Assembly (NCBI RefSeq): GCF_003999195.1
Contig: NZ_RJVR01000360.1
Location: forward strand, 37,550 to 101,549
DNA length: 64,000 bases
From: Streptomyces soli
GTDB taxonomy: Bacteria > Actinomycetota > Actinomycetes > Streptomycetales > Streptomycetaceae
Direction: 5' to 3'
The notes below the pieces were generated by a model. That model was not told the origin of the DNA, did not search any database, and saw only the letters and a program-made list of their open reading frames with translations. Below are positions 32,942-43,445 of the stretch, in pieces (within the stretch, counting starts at the first letter, position 1; the number at the start of each line of letters is the position of its first letter). Both the position numbers and the translations under genes were made by a program.

Positions 32942-33907
32942 ATGCAGCCACGGAACATGTCCATGAGCGGCGTGGTCGACCTCGCCGCGGTGAAGGCGGC
33001 CAGCGAGGCCAAGGCGAAGGCCGAACAGGCCCGCGCGGACGCCGCTCGTAACGGCGGCGGTGCCGCCGCGACCGCCTCTTCCCTTGTGATCGACGTCAGT
33101 GAGGCCACCTTCGAGAGCGATGTACTGCAGCGCTCCACCGAGGTCCCGGTCGTCATCAGCTTCGAGGCCGAGCAAGCCCCCGCCAGCCTCGAGCTGGGCG
33201 ACACGCTGGCCCGCCTCGCGGGGGAGTACGCCGGCCGGTTCGTCGTCGCCAGGGTCGATGTGTACGCGAACCAGATGCTCTTCCAGCAGTTCGGGGTGCA
33301 GGGCATCCCGGCGGTCTTCGCGGTGCTGGCGGGGCAGGCCATGCCGCTCTTCCAGGGCGCGGCGCCGGAGGACCAGATCCGTGAGGTGCTGGACCAGTTG
33401 ATCGCGGTGGCCGAGCAGCGCTTCGGCATCGTGGGGATCCCCGTGGCGGAGGGCCAGGCTCCGGCGGAGGCGCCGGAGCGGGAGGCCACGCCGCAGGAGA
33501 TCGCGCTGTCGGCGGCGCATGACGCGCTGGACCAGGGAGACCTGGGCGGCGCCGTCCAGGCGTACAAGAACGTGCTGTCGGACGACCCGGCCAATACGGA
33601 GGCGAAGCTGGGCCTGGCCCAGGCGGAGCTGCTGAACCGGGTGCAGGACGCGGATCCGCAGGCGGTGCGCAAGGCGGCGGCGGACAACCCGTCCGACGTA
33701 CCGGCGCAGCTCGCGGCCGCTGACCTGGACCTGGCGGGCGGCCATGTCGAGGACGCCTTCGGGCGTTTGGTGGAGACCGTGCGCAGGACGGCGGGAGATG
33801 ACCGCAACGCGGCGCGGCTGCGGCTGCTGGAGCTGTTCGAGGTGATCGGCTCCGACGATCCCCGGGTGACGGCGGCGCGGGCGGCGCTGGCGCGGGTGCT
33901 GTTCTGA
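32942..33907 (+). CDS. YbbN/CnoX-like thioredoxin-TPR co-chaperone
   Basis: 321 residues: a thioredoxin-fold domain (about 45-155, VPVVISFEAEQAPASLELGDTLARLAGEYAGRF; cis-Pro in GIPAVF) followed by TPR-like repeats (about 180-318). The active-site CxxC is replaced by EQAPAS, so it is not redox-active through that motif; YbbN/CnoX family proteins act as chaperones for GroEL/DnaK clients. An Ala/Lys-rich N-terminus precedes the domain. The ATG at 32942 is the first in frame; an internal ATG at residue 6 is possible. Confidence 0.9.
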   Translation: MQPRNMSMSGVVDLAAVKAASEAKAKAEQARADAARNGGGAAATASSLVIDVSEATFESDVLQRSTEVPVVISFEAEQAPASLELGDTLARLAGEYAGRFVVARVDVYANQMLFQQFGVQGIPAVFAVLAGQAMPLFQGAAPEDQIREVLDQLIAVAEQRFGIVGIPVAEGQAPAEAPEREATPQEIALSAAHDALDQGDLGGAVQAYKNVLSDDPANTEAKLGLAQAELLNRVQDADPQAVRKAAADNPSDVPAQLAAADLDLAGGHVEDAFGRLVETVRRTAGDDRNAARLRLLELFEVIGSDDPRVTAARAALARVLF

Positions 33908-34518
33908 CGAAGTTGGCCGGATCGAATGCCGGTTCGACCACTTGCGTACAGCAGTGACTTCGGCGGCCGCGCTTTACCAAATCTTGATGAAGCGCGGTCG
34001 CTGTTACTTCCGGTAGGAGCAGGGTGCCCTTTCGCCCGTTTTCATCGTTCTTTATCCGACTTTCACGGGCCCACCTCAACTACTCAGCGTGAGCAGCTCG
34101 GTTCGGACCGGCAGTGCTGGGTTATCGCTCCGTTACCCGCTAGTAACGAGGCCCCTTGTGCGACGGCCGCGAATGGACCACGATCGGCCAAGCTCGGTCC
34201 GTGACCGCAGCCCGGCATCCGGTCGGGCCCGAGGGAAACGGGTCCCCACCGAGCCGGGTTCGCGGCCATCGCCGCTGCCCGTGGACAGGGGGGTCTCTGC
34301 CAACCGGCGGGGCCTGTCCAGCTGGTTGCGCGAGAGCGTGGCCGAGTGGTTGTCGCTCGGGGGTGATCGCCGATTGTTCGGACACTGCCGTCCGCATTCC
34401 CCTGGGATGGCCGGTGAAGTCGACGGCGCTCTCCTTCCCGAGGACGTAGCACTTCTCCCATCCCAGGCCCGGATCCGATCTCGGCCGGAGATGTACGTCC
34501 GAGAAGGAGGAAAATTTC
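33908..34518 (+). other. Long 611-base leader with no gene
   Basis: No reading frame here has convincing codon use. Visible elements are a short inverted repeat CGTTAC / GTAACG (34131-34136, 34143-34148), a distant pair CTGGGATGG / CCATCCCAG (34402-34410, 34458-34466), and a strong ribosome binding site AAGGAGG at 34504-34510, 8 nt before the DUF6230 start. It is the only large gap in the central region and probably carries the promoter and a long untranslated leader for the exported-protein cassette. Confidence 0.55.
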
Positions 34519-35145
34519 ATGGAGTCGCTCGTTCGCGGCGGTACCAGATGGAAGCGGTTCGCCGTCGTCATGGTGCCGTCCGTCGCGGCCACCGCGGTGA
34601 TTGGCGTTGCCCTGGGTCAGGGTGCGCTCGCCGCGTCGTTCAGTGTGTCCGGACAGCAGTTCAAGGTCACGGCCGACAAGCTGACCGGTGAGGGCTTCGT
34701 CCAGTACGGAGCTCTTGACGCCCAGCACGGCGGCAAGATGGTCCCGGTCGCGGTTTCGGCGTTCAACAGCGCCACGATCGAGAACCTTTGCCAGTCCGTG
34801 GTTGTGCCGGTCCCGGTCTTCGGTGATGTGACGCTGAAGCTGGGCGCGGGTAGCGGTAGCACGCCTGTCGAGGCGAAGAACCTCTACATCGACCTGGACC
34901 AGCTCAACGCCGATGCCACGTTCACCAACATCAACATTGGTGTCGCGGCCGGTGACAGCACAAAGGGTCCCGGCATCAAGGCCGGCGATCACACTGACCC
35001 GGGCTCGTTCGCCCAGGAGGCCGACAAGGCCGTTCTTACCGACGTGAAGCAGACCGCCTGGGCGACCAGCGCGGGAACCTTCAAGCTCAGCGGGCTGAGC
35101 ATGTCGGTCAAGAAGGGCTCCGGCGCCGGTTTCGAGTGCTACTAA
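34519..35145 (+). CDS. DUF6230 family exported protein
   Basis: 208 residues. A signal peptide is evident: basic start (RGGTRWKRF), hydrophobic core (AVVMVPSVAATAVIGVALGQGALA), predicted cleavage after GALA about residue 38. The mature beta-rich domain contains FSVSGQQFKVTADKLTGEGFVQYG, an AFNSATIENLCQSVVVP motif, and ends GAGFECY, with two Cys (one in the NLCQSV motif, one near the C-terminus) that could form a disulfide. Function unknown; older labels such as cholesterol esterase for relatives are not supported by a catalytic motif. First gene of a three-gene cassette. Confidence 0.88.
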   Translation: MESLVRGGTRWKRFAVVMVPSVAATAVIGVALGQGALAASFSVSGQQFKVTADKLTGEGFVQYGALDAQHGGKMVPVAVSAFNSATIENLCQSVVVPVPVFGDVTLKLGAGSGSTPVEAKNLYIDLDQLNADATFTNINIGVAAGDSTKGPGIKAGDHTDPGSFAQEADKAVLTDVKQTAWATSAGTFKLSGLSMSVKKGSGAGFECY

Positions 35146-35240
35146 GCACTGACTGAGGGGGGTGAGGGGCGCGGGACGCCCCTCACCTTTCCCAGCCACA
35201 CCCTCTTTCTTTGAAAGTCAGTCCCAGGGAGCTGTTTTCC

Positions 35241-35780
35241 ATGAGCGCCGAGACACAGGGCCGGGTCGGCTATTGGCGGTTCCGCTTCCGCGTTTGGCGC
35301 GGGCAGCGGCCGTTCTGGGCGGGCCTGCTCACGATCCTCGCCGGGGGGCCCATCGCGTACTTCCCGTACGCACATCTCAGCCTTGGCGGGCTCACGCTGG
35401 CCATGGCCACCACGGCCGGAGCCGGTTCGCTGATCATCGGCGTACTGCTGGTGGTGCTTGGCCTGACCATGTGGTACCAGGCGGTGGCCCGGGTCTTCGC
35501 CGGTGTCGCGTCGATCATGCTGGCGCTGGTCTCGCTGGTCGTCTCCAACATCGGCGGCTTCCTGATGGGCTTCCTGCTGGGCCTGATCGGCGGCGCCCTC
35601 GCCGTCGCCTGGGTCCCCGCGGACCCGGCGGCCGAACCAGGTGCCGACCCGGCCGAGCTGCCGGACGGCGGCGATGCGGACGGCGGCGGTCAGGGCGAGT
35701 ACGTCGAGACCGACGCGTACGCGCATGAGTACGAGCACGACCACGCCGTAGAAGCGAACGGGAGGCACAGTGCGGGGTGA
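35241..35780 (+). CDS. DUF6114 family membrane protein
   Basis: 179 residues with four hydrophobic segments (FWAGLLTILAGGPIAYFPY, GAGSLIIGVLLVVLGLTMWYQ, GVASIMLALVSLVVSNIGG, LMGFLLGLIGGALAVAWVP) and an acidic C-terminal tail rich in Glu, Asp and Tyr. The ATG at 35241 has CAGGGAG upstream; a TTG at 35211 is also in frame. Starts 95 nt after the DUF6230 gene, and its last 11 nt overlap the next gene. The acidic tail may be cytoplasmic or external. Confidence 0.87.
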   Translation: MSAETQGRVGYWRFRFRVWRGQRPFWAGLLTILAGGPIAYFPYAHLSLGGLTLAMATTAGAGSLIIGVLLVVLGLTMWYQAVARVFAGVASIMLALVSLVVSNIGGFLMGFLLGLIGGALAVAWVPADPAAEPGADPAELPDGGDADGGGQGEYVETDAYAHEYEHDHAVEANGRHSAG

Positions 35781-37047
35781 TGAGGCTCAGCAGGCCGACG
35801 TGACCGTGGGTGGCGGCCCGCGTGTCGGAACGGGGCCGCGCCACGCGGCACCGAGAAAGTCGCTGCTGACCAAACTGCAGGTACCCGCGGGCAAGGCGAT
35901 AGCCATCGCCGCCATGCCGACCGCCGTACTCATGGGCATGGGGCTCACACCGCGCCTGGCGTCCGCCGACGAACTACCGAAGAACCCCTTCTCCGGTACG
36001 TCGTGCTCCGACACCACGGAGTCGGCGACGCCGTCGGCATCGTCCTCGTCGAGCTCGACTCCGAGTGCGAGCGCGAGTTCGTCCTCGAAGTCCTCGTCGT
36101 CCTCGAGTGACAGCACCGCCGGCACCAAGGCGACCGCGACGCCGACCCCGTCGGCGAGTTCGTCAACGAAGAGTTCGTCGTCCTCGGGCGGCGGCAAGAC
36201 CAGCACCCCGACCGCGTCCTCGACCCCCTCGGCCTCCGCGAGTTCGACCACGAACCCGCTGGACCCGCTGGGTGTGGGCGACGCGCTGAAGAACCTGCTG
36301 GGCGTCAACAGCACCACGTCGTCCTCGTCCTCGTCGGCGAAGACGTCGTCCTCCAGTGCCACCCCGAGCGCCACGGCGACCCCGAAGGCGAGCTCGACCA
36401 CGGCCTCCGCGTCGGACACGGCAACCAAGGCGGCCAAGAAGACGACGGACAACGCGACGTCCTCGGCCGCGGACACCCTCGCGAAGGCCACCAAGGCCGC
36501 CAACCAGGCCGCGGCCACGGCGACCGCAACCGCGAGCCCCAGCGCCTCGTCCACCGACACCCCGTACCCCTGCCCCACGCACGACGCCCAAGCCCTGGCG
36601 AACGCGCAGGCCCAGGACACGTCCTCGCTGCTGCCGGACACGCCCTGGACCCTGAAGACCGACCTGCTCACCCTCACAGGTCTGGACTACAAGGGCATCG
36701 TCGAGGTCAGGACGCACAACGGCACGGTCAAGAAGGTCCTCAAGTTCACCGCGACCGGCGTCGACATCAAGAACCTGCACCAGATCGTGGACGGCCCGAA
36801 CGGTACGAAGTCCCACGTTCAGGCGGCCGCGGGTTCCACGTCGACCATCAAGGACGGCACGGTGACCATGTACACGGAGTCGCTGAAGGGCAACCTCTTC
36901 GGCCTCATCCCGATCACCTTCACGCCCAACAGCCCGCCGCCGGTGAACGTCCCCGTGGCCTTCTTCACCAATGTCACGGTCATCCAGGCGGGACAGTTCG
37001 GCGGCACGCTGACCGTCCCCGGCATGCATGTGTACAACTCGAACTGA
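35770..37047 (+). CDS. Exported protein with Ser/Thr-rich linker and a beta-rich C-terminal domain
   Basis: 425 residues starting at a GTG behind GGGAGG. N-terminal signal-like stretch (AGKAIAIAAMPTAVLMGMGLTPRLASA, cleavage near residue 66), then about 170 residues of Ser/Thr/Ala/Lys-rich low-complexity sequence (about 85-260), then a folded domain of about 150 residues (TPWTLKTDLLTLTGLDYKG to VPGMHVYNSN). The C-terminal part has TATGVDIKNLHQIV, reminiscent of the DUF6230 IENLCQSV motif, so the two may be distant homologues. Translation probably coupled to the DUF6114 gene (11-nt overlap). Function unknown. Confidence 0.82.
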   Translation: MRGDEAQQADVTVGGGPRVGTGPRHAAPRKSLLTKLQVPAGKAIAIAAMPTAVLMGMGLTPRLASADELPKNPFSGTSCSDTTESATPSASSSSSSTPSASASSSSKSSSSSSDSTAGTKATATPTPSASSSTKSSSSSGGGKTSTPTASSTPSASASSTTNPLDPLGVGDALKNLLGVNSTTSSSSSSAKTSSSSATPSATATPKASSTTASASDTATKAAKKTTDNATSSAADTLAKATKAANQAAATATATASPSASSTDTPYPCPTHDAQALANAQAQDTSSLLPDTPWTLKTDLLTLTGLDYKGIVEVRTHNGTVKKVLKFTATGVDIKNLHQIVDGPNGTKSHVQAAAGSTSTIKDGTVTMYTESLKGNLFGLIPITFTPNSPPPVNVPVAFFTNVTVIQAGQFGGTLTVPGMHVYNSN

Positions 37048-37070
37048 ACCGGACCTCCGGGAGCCGCACG

Positions 37071-37122
37071 AAAACGGCCGAGGGCGCCAACCTCCTTGCG
37101 GGGCGGGCGCCCTCGGCCGTTT
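37071..37122. terminator. Bidirectional terminator between the cassette and pfkA
   Basis: AAACGGCCGAGGGCGCC pairs with GGCGCCCTCGGCCGTTT (17-bp stem, about 17-nt loop). It lies 24 nt after the exported-protein stop codon and 20 nt from the pfkA stop codon on the other strand, with A- and T-runs flanking, so it serves both converging transcripts. Confidence 0.9.
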
Positions 37123-37142
37123 CGCCGCTCAGGTGAAGGGCG

Positions 37143-38168
37143 TCAGAAGACCGACTCGGCCTCTTCCATCCGGTCTTCCGGCACCCGCTTGAGCGCGGTC
37201 ACCGCGTCCGCGAGCGGCACCAGGTCGATCGTCGTGCCGTGCAGCGCCGTCATGTGCCCGAAGGCGCCCTTGTGGGCGGCGTCGACCGCGTGCCAGCCGA
37301 AGCGCGTCGCCAGCACCCGGTCGTACGCCGTGGGGACGCCACCGCGCTGCACATGGCCCAGGATGACCGGCTTGGCCTCCTTGCCGAGGCGGTACTCCAG
37401 TTCGGCGGCGAGGCGGGTGCCGATGCCGACGAAGCGCTCATGGCCGTACTGGTCGATCTCGCCCTTGGCGTACGGCATGGTGCCCTCGGCCGGGTGGGCG
37501 CCCTCGGCGACGCAGATGACGGCGAACTTCTTGCCCCGGGCGAAGCGCTCCTCGACCATCGCGACCAGGTCGTCGGGGTCGAAGGGCCGCTCGGGCAGAC
37601 AGATGCCGTGGGCGCCGCCGGCCATGCCGGACTCCAGGGCGATCCAGCCGGCGTGCCGGCCCATGACCTCCACCACCATCACCCGCTGATGGGACTCGGC
37701 GGTGGTCTTCAGACGGTCGATGGCCTCGGTGGCGACGGTGACGGCGGTGTCGAAGCCGAAGGTGCGGTCGGTGGAGGAGATGTCGTTGTCGATGGTCTTG
37801 GGTACGCCCACCACCGGCATCCCCGCGTCCGAGAGCATCCGGGCGGCGGTCAGCGTGCCCTCGCCGCCGATGGGGATCAGGACGTCCAGGCCGTAGTCGG
37901 AGCAGATGGCCCGCCAGTCGTCGGCGGCTTCATGCAGGCGGGCGCGCTCCAGGCGGGCGGAGCCGAGGATGGTGCCGCCACGGGCGAGGATGCCGCCGAC
38001 GGAGTCGAGGTCGAGCGGGCGGAAGCGGCCTTCGAGGAGCCCCTTGAAGCCGTCCTCGAAGCCGATGACCTCGTCGTGGTGACCGGTCAGGGCCCGGTGG
38101 ACGACCGAGCGGATCACGGCGTTGAGGCCCGGGCAGTCGCCGCCGGCGGTGAGAACTCCGATACGCAT
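37143..38168 (-). CDS. pfkA: ATP-dependent 6-phosphofructokinase
   Basis: 341 residues; phosphorylates fructose 6-phosphate in glycolysis. GGDCPGLN is the nucleotide loop, GGEGT (101-105) carries Gly104, TIDND holds catalytic Asp127, with MGRHAGWIA and GHVQRGG for substrate binding. Gly104 predicts ATP as phosphoryl donor, although Lys124 (PKTIDND) is the residue usual in pyrophosphate enzymes; I recall this combination for actinobacterial PFKs. Divergent from pta-ackA-pyk across a 222-nt promoter region. Confidence 0.95.
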   Translation of the reverse strand: MRIGVLTAGGDCPGLNAVIRSVVHRALTGHHDEVIGFEDGFKGLLEGRFRPLDLDSVGGILARGGTILGSARLERARLHEAADDWRAICSDYGLDVLIPIGGEGTLTAARMLSDAGMPVVGVPKTIDNDISSTDRTFGFDTAVTVATEAIDRLKTTAESHQRVMVVEVMGRHAGWIALESGMAGGAHGICLPERPFDPDDLVAMVEERFARGKKFAVICVAEGAHPAEGTMPYAKGEIDQYGHERFVGIGTRLAAELEYRLGKEAKPVILGHVQRGGVPTAYDRVLATRFGWHAVDAAHKGAFGHMTALHGTTIDLVPLADAVTALKRVPEDRMEEAESVF

Positions 38169-38390
38169 GGCGGTCTGTCTCTTCCTTCCTCACGCTTGTG
38201 GCGGTGCTTCGTGCACGCGGTGTTAACCCTATATGTGCACTCCCATGCCAGGCTGGCGGCAGCGCATCTCCAGCCCCCGACCCGGTGGGCGCCCTATGTG
38301 GCCCTGACGCTATTGTCAAGGGGATAAAGCCACTCCTCCGAGTGGAATACCGGAGATCGTCAGCCGCGACACAGGGATCGGAGACAGTGC

Positions 38391-40471
38391 GTGACGCGCA
38401 GCGTGTACGTAACCGGCATCGGCCGCGGGGACGGCCGGCAGGTCGTCGAGCTGGGGGTCATGGAGCTGCTGACCCGGCAGGTGGACCGGGTCGGGGTCTT
38501 CCGTCCACTGCTGCATGACGTACCGGACCGGATGTTCGACCTGCTGCGCAGCCGCTACCGCCTCTCCCAGGACCCGCGGACGGCATACGGGATGCCTTAC
38601 GGGGAGGCCGCCGCCCTCCAGGCCGAACAGGGCCGCGACGCGCTGATATCGCGCCTCGTCGACCGCTTCCACGACGTCGCCCGCGACTACGAGGCGGTCC
38701 TCGTCCTCGGCTCGGACTTCGAGGAGACCAACCTCCCCGGCGAACTGGGCATCAACGCGCGCCTGGCCAACGAGTTCGGCGCCTCCGTCCTCCCGGTGAT
38801 CGGCGGCCGCGACCAGACCGCCGAGTCCGTCGCCGCCGAGGTCCGCAACGCGCACCTCGCCTACAAGAACCTCGGCTGCGACATCGTCGCCGTGATCGCC
38901 AACCGCGTCCCCCGCGAGGCCGTCGCCGACGCCACGCGGCAGCTGAGCCGCCGGCTGCCGGTGCCCGCCTACGTACTGCCCGACGAGCCGGCGCTGTCGG
39001 CGCCCACCGTGGCGCAGATCGCCGGGGCGCTGGAGGCGGAGGTGCTGCTCGGCGACCACTCCGGGCTGTCGCGGGACGTGATGGACTTCGTCTTCGGCGG
39101 CGCGATGCTGCCGACCTTCATCAAGGCCCTGACCCCCGGCTGCATGGTGATCACCCCCGGCGACCGCGCCGACCTCATCATCGGCTCGCTGGCCGCCCAC
39201 TCCGCCGGCGCGCCGCCCATCGCCGGCATCCTGCTCACCCTCGACGAGCGCCCCGGTCCCGAGATCATGGCCCTGGCCGCCCGGCTCGCCCCCGGCACCC
39301 CGGTCATCTCGGTGCCGACCGGCAGCTTCCTCACCGCATCCGAGCTGTTCGCGATGGAGGGCAAGCTCGGCGCCGCCACCCCGCGCAAGGCCGAGACCGC
39401 GCTCGGCCTCTTCGAGAACCACGTCGACACCGCCGAGTTGCTGCAGCGCCTGTCGGTCGTCCGCAGCGAGCGCGTCACCCCGATGATGTTCGAGCACGAG
39501 CTCCTCGAGCGGGCCCGCTCCGACCGCCGCCGCATCGTCCTCCCCGAAGGCGCCGAGGAGCGCATCCTGCGCGCCGCCGAGGTGCTGCTGCGCCGCAATG
39601 TCTGCGACCTCGTCCTCCTCGGCGACCAGGACCTCGTCCGCAAGCGCGCCGCCGAGCTGGGCATCAACCTCGACGTCCCCGCCTGCGAGGTCATCGACCC
39701 CCAGACCTCCCCGCTGCGCGAGGGCTTCGCCGGGCTGTACGCCGAGCTGCGGGCCCACAAGGGCGTCTCGTACGAGCTGGCCCACGACGTCGTCGCCGAT
39801 GTCTCGTACTTCGGCACGCTGATGGTGCAACAGGGCCTGGCCGACGGCATGGTCTCGGGCGCGGTCCACTCCACGGCGGCGACGATCCGGCCCGCCTTCG
39901 AGATCATCAAGACCTCGCCGGGGGCCGCCATCGTGTCGTCGGTCTTCTTCATGTGCCTGGCCGACAAGGTCCTCGTCTACGGCGACTGCGCGGTCAACCC
40001 GGACCCCGACGCCGAGCAACTCGCCGACATCGCCGTCCAGTCGGCCGCCACGGCCGCCCAGTTCGGGGTCGAGCCCCGGCTCGCGATGCTGTCGTACTCG
40101 ACCGGCAACTCCGGCTCGGGCGCGGACGTCGACAAGGTCCGCAAGGCCACCGAGCTGGTCCACGAACGTCGCCCGGATCTGCTGGCCGAGGGCCCCATCC
40201 AGTACGACGCGGCCGTCGACGCCGGTGTCGCCGCCACCAAGCTCCCGGACTCCCAGGTCGCCGGCCAGGCCACCGTCCTGATCTTCCCCGACCTCAACAC
40301 CGGCAACAACACCTACAAGGCCGTCCAGCGCTCGGCCAACGCCGTCGCGGTCGGACCGGTCCTGCAGGGGCTCCGCAAGCCGGTCAACGACCTCTCGCGC
40401 GGCGCGCTCGTCTCCGACATCGTCAACACCGTGGCTATCACCGCCATCCAGGCCCAGGGAGAGTCCGCCCC

Positions 40472-40475
<4 letters not shown>
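38391..40475 (+). CDS. pta: Phosphate acetyltransferase, long form
   Basis: 694 residues: N-terminal P-loop-like regulatory domain (about 1-210), DRTGG domain (about 215-330, with VITPGDRADLIIGSLA), then the catalytic acetyltransferase domain from about 365 (MMFEHELLERARSDRRRIVLPEGAEERILRAAEVLLRRN). Converts acetyl-CoA and phosphate to acetyl phosphate. The GTG at 38391 has GGAGA 6 nt upstream. The gene overlaps ackA by 4 nt (GTGA), so it is translationally coupled. Confidence 0.95.
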
Positions 40476-41647
<1,172 letters not shown>

Positions 41648-41733
41648 TCTATGGCCCGCCGTCCGCACCGAAAGCCCGCACCGCCCGCACAGGAATTATT
41701 CCGGAGCGGAACAAACCCGATAGGATCGTCTTC

Positions 41734-43155
41734 ATGCGCCGAGCGAAAATCGTCTGCACCCTGGGTCCCGCCGTTGACTCCTACGACCAGTTGAAGGCAC
41801 TGGTCGAGGCCGGCATGAATGTGGCCCGCTTCAACTTCAGCCATGGCAGCCACGCCGAGCACGAGGAGCGCTACCACCGGGTGCGCAAGGTCTCGGAGGA
41901 GACCGGGCGTGCGATCGGTGTGCTGGCCGACCTTCAGGGCCCCAAGATCCGTCTGGAGACCTTCGCCGACGGCCCGGTCGAGCTGGTCGCGGGGGACGAG
42001 TTCACCATCACCACCGAGGACATCCCCGGTGGCAAGACCATCTGCGGCACCACCTACAAGGGCCTGCCGGGCGACGTCAGCGTCGGCGACCCGATCCTGA
42101 TCAACGACGGCAATGTCGCCCTGCGCGTCATCGAGGTCGACGGCGTCCGTGTGCGCTGTCTCGTCGTCGAGGGCGGGGTCGTCTCCGACCACAAGGGCAT
42201 CAATCTGCCTGGCACCGCCGTCAACGTCCCCGCGCTGTCCGAGAAGGACATCGAGGACCTGCGCTTCGCGCTGCGCCTGGGCGTCGACATGGTCGCGCTG
42301 AGCTTCGTGCGGGACGCCTCCGACGTCCGCCCCGTCCACAAGGTGATGGACGAGGAGGGCCGGCGGATCCCGGTCTGCGCCAAGGTCGAGAAGCCGCAGG
42401 CGGTCGACAACATGGAGGATGTCGTCGCGGCCTTCGACTCGGTCATGGTCGCCCGTGGCGACCTCGCCGTCGAATACCCGCTGGAGAAGGTGCCGGTCGT
42501 CCAGAAGCGCCTGATCGAGCTGTGCCGCCGCAACGCCAAGCCGGTGATCGTGGCGACCCAGATGATGGAGTCCATGATCAACTCCTCGCGCCCGACCCGT
42601 GCAGAGGCCTCCGACGTCGCCAACGCCATCCTGGACGGCGCGGACGCGGTCATGCTCTCCGCCGAGTCCAGCGTGGGCAAGTACCCGATCGAGACCGTCA
42701 AGACGATGTCCCGCATCGTCGAGGCCGCCGAGGTCGAACTGCTCAAGCAGGGCCTCTGGCCGCTCAACGGGCGCAAGCCCCGCACCCAGTCCGGCGCCGT
42801 CGCCCGTGCCGCCGCCGAGCTGTGCGACTACCTGGACGGCAAGGCCCTGGTCGCCTTCACCAAGTCCGGTGACACCGCCCGACGCCTCGCCCGCTACCGC
42901 GTCCCGCAACCGGTGGTCGCCTTCACCACGGACGAGTCGACCCGCAACCAGCTCGCGCTGACCTGGGGCGTCCAGACCATCGTGGTCCCGCACGTCCAGA
43001 CCACCGACGAGATGGTCCGGATCTGTGAGGCCGAGATGCTCAAGCTCCAGGAGTACGGCGAGGGTGACACCGTGATCATCACGGCCGGCTCCCCGCCCGG
43101 CATCCCCGGCACCACCAACATGGTCCGCGTGATCCACCTCGGCGAGGGTGTCTGA
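41734..43155 (+). CDS. pyk: Pyruvate kinase
   Basis: 473 residues. ARFNFSHGSHAEHE, KVEKPQAVDNM, the active site MVARGDLAVEYPLEKVPVVQKRL, ATQMMESMINSSRPTRAEASDVANAILDGADAVMLS, and a C-terminal allosteric domain (TKSGDTARRLARYR). Makes pyruvate and ATP from PEP. The ATG at 41734 is not preceded by a strong site. A small palindrome GGAAT-T-ATTCC lies about 40 nt upstream and may be regulatory. S. coelicolor has two pyk genes; this neighbourhood suggests the paralogue next to ackA. Confidence 0.95.
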   Translation: MRRAKIVCTLGPAVDSYDQLKALVEAGMNVARFNFSHGSHAEHEERYHRVRKVSEETGRAIGVLADLQGPKIRLETFADGPVELVAGDEFTITTEDIPGGKTICGTTYKGLPGDVSVGDPILINDGNVALRVIEVDGVRVRCLVVEGGVVSDHKGINLPGTAVNVPALSEKDIEDLRFALRLGVDMVALSFVRDASDVRPVHKVMDEEGRRIPVCAKVEKPQAVDNMEDVVAAFDSVMVARGDLAVEYPLEKVPVVQKRLIELCRRNAKPVIVATQMMESMINSSRPTRAEASDVANAILDGADAVMLSAESSVGKYPIETVKTMSRIVEAAEVELLKQGLWPLNGRKPRTQSGAVARAAAELCDYLDGKALVAFTKSGDTARRLARYRVPQPVVAFTTDESTRNQLALTWGVQTIVVPHVQTTDEMVRICEAEMLKLQEYGEGDTVIITAGSPPGIPGTTNMVRVIHLGEGV

Positions 43156-43168
43156 CGCGTCTTCCGCA

Positions 43169-43208
43169 GCTGAAGGCGCCGATCTCGTGATGGATCGGCG
43201 CCTTCAGC
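43169..43208 (+). terminator. Terminator after pyk
   Basis: GCTGAAGGCGCCGATC pairs with its exact complement at 43193-43208 (16-bp stem, 8-nt loop), starting 13 nt after the pyk stop codon. Confidence 0.85.
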
Positions 43209-43215
43209 CGTTTCC

Positions 43216-43405
43216 TCAGCCGGTGTAGCCGGCCAGGCCCTTGGTGAAGTCGTACGTCCTCTGGCTGATGCAGCTCGCCCGCCTTGATGGCGTTGATCCG
43301 CTTCACGGCGAGCGCCTTGTAGTCGTACGTCCCGTCGCTGTGGATGAGCGCGTGAAGCCGCGCGGCGCGCGATACGGCGCGCTGCACTGTGCCGAGAAAC
43401 GCCAA
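43216..43405 (-). pseudogene. Frameshifted C-terminal remnant of an unrecognised gene
   Basis: The minus strand reads DGTYDYKALAVKRINAIKAGEL in one frame and, one base later, ISQRTYDFTKGLAGYTG-stop in another; removing one C near 43270 joins them into a natural end. The upstream part lacks a ribosome binding site. I do not recognise the family. A functional small protein is unlikely. Confidence 0.5.
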
Positions 43406-43445
43406 TAACCCGCCATGCTGGCGACAAGACGTTGGTTAGGAAAGT

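Noticed and set aside
34089..34691. ORFs crossing the 611-base leader before the DUF6230 gene
   Set aside because: Codon third-position bias is weak and the translated products are Arg/Pro/Ser-rich without a known fold; they run into the DUF6230 gene in a different frame.
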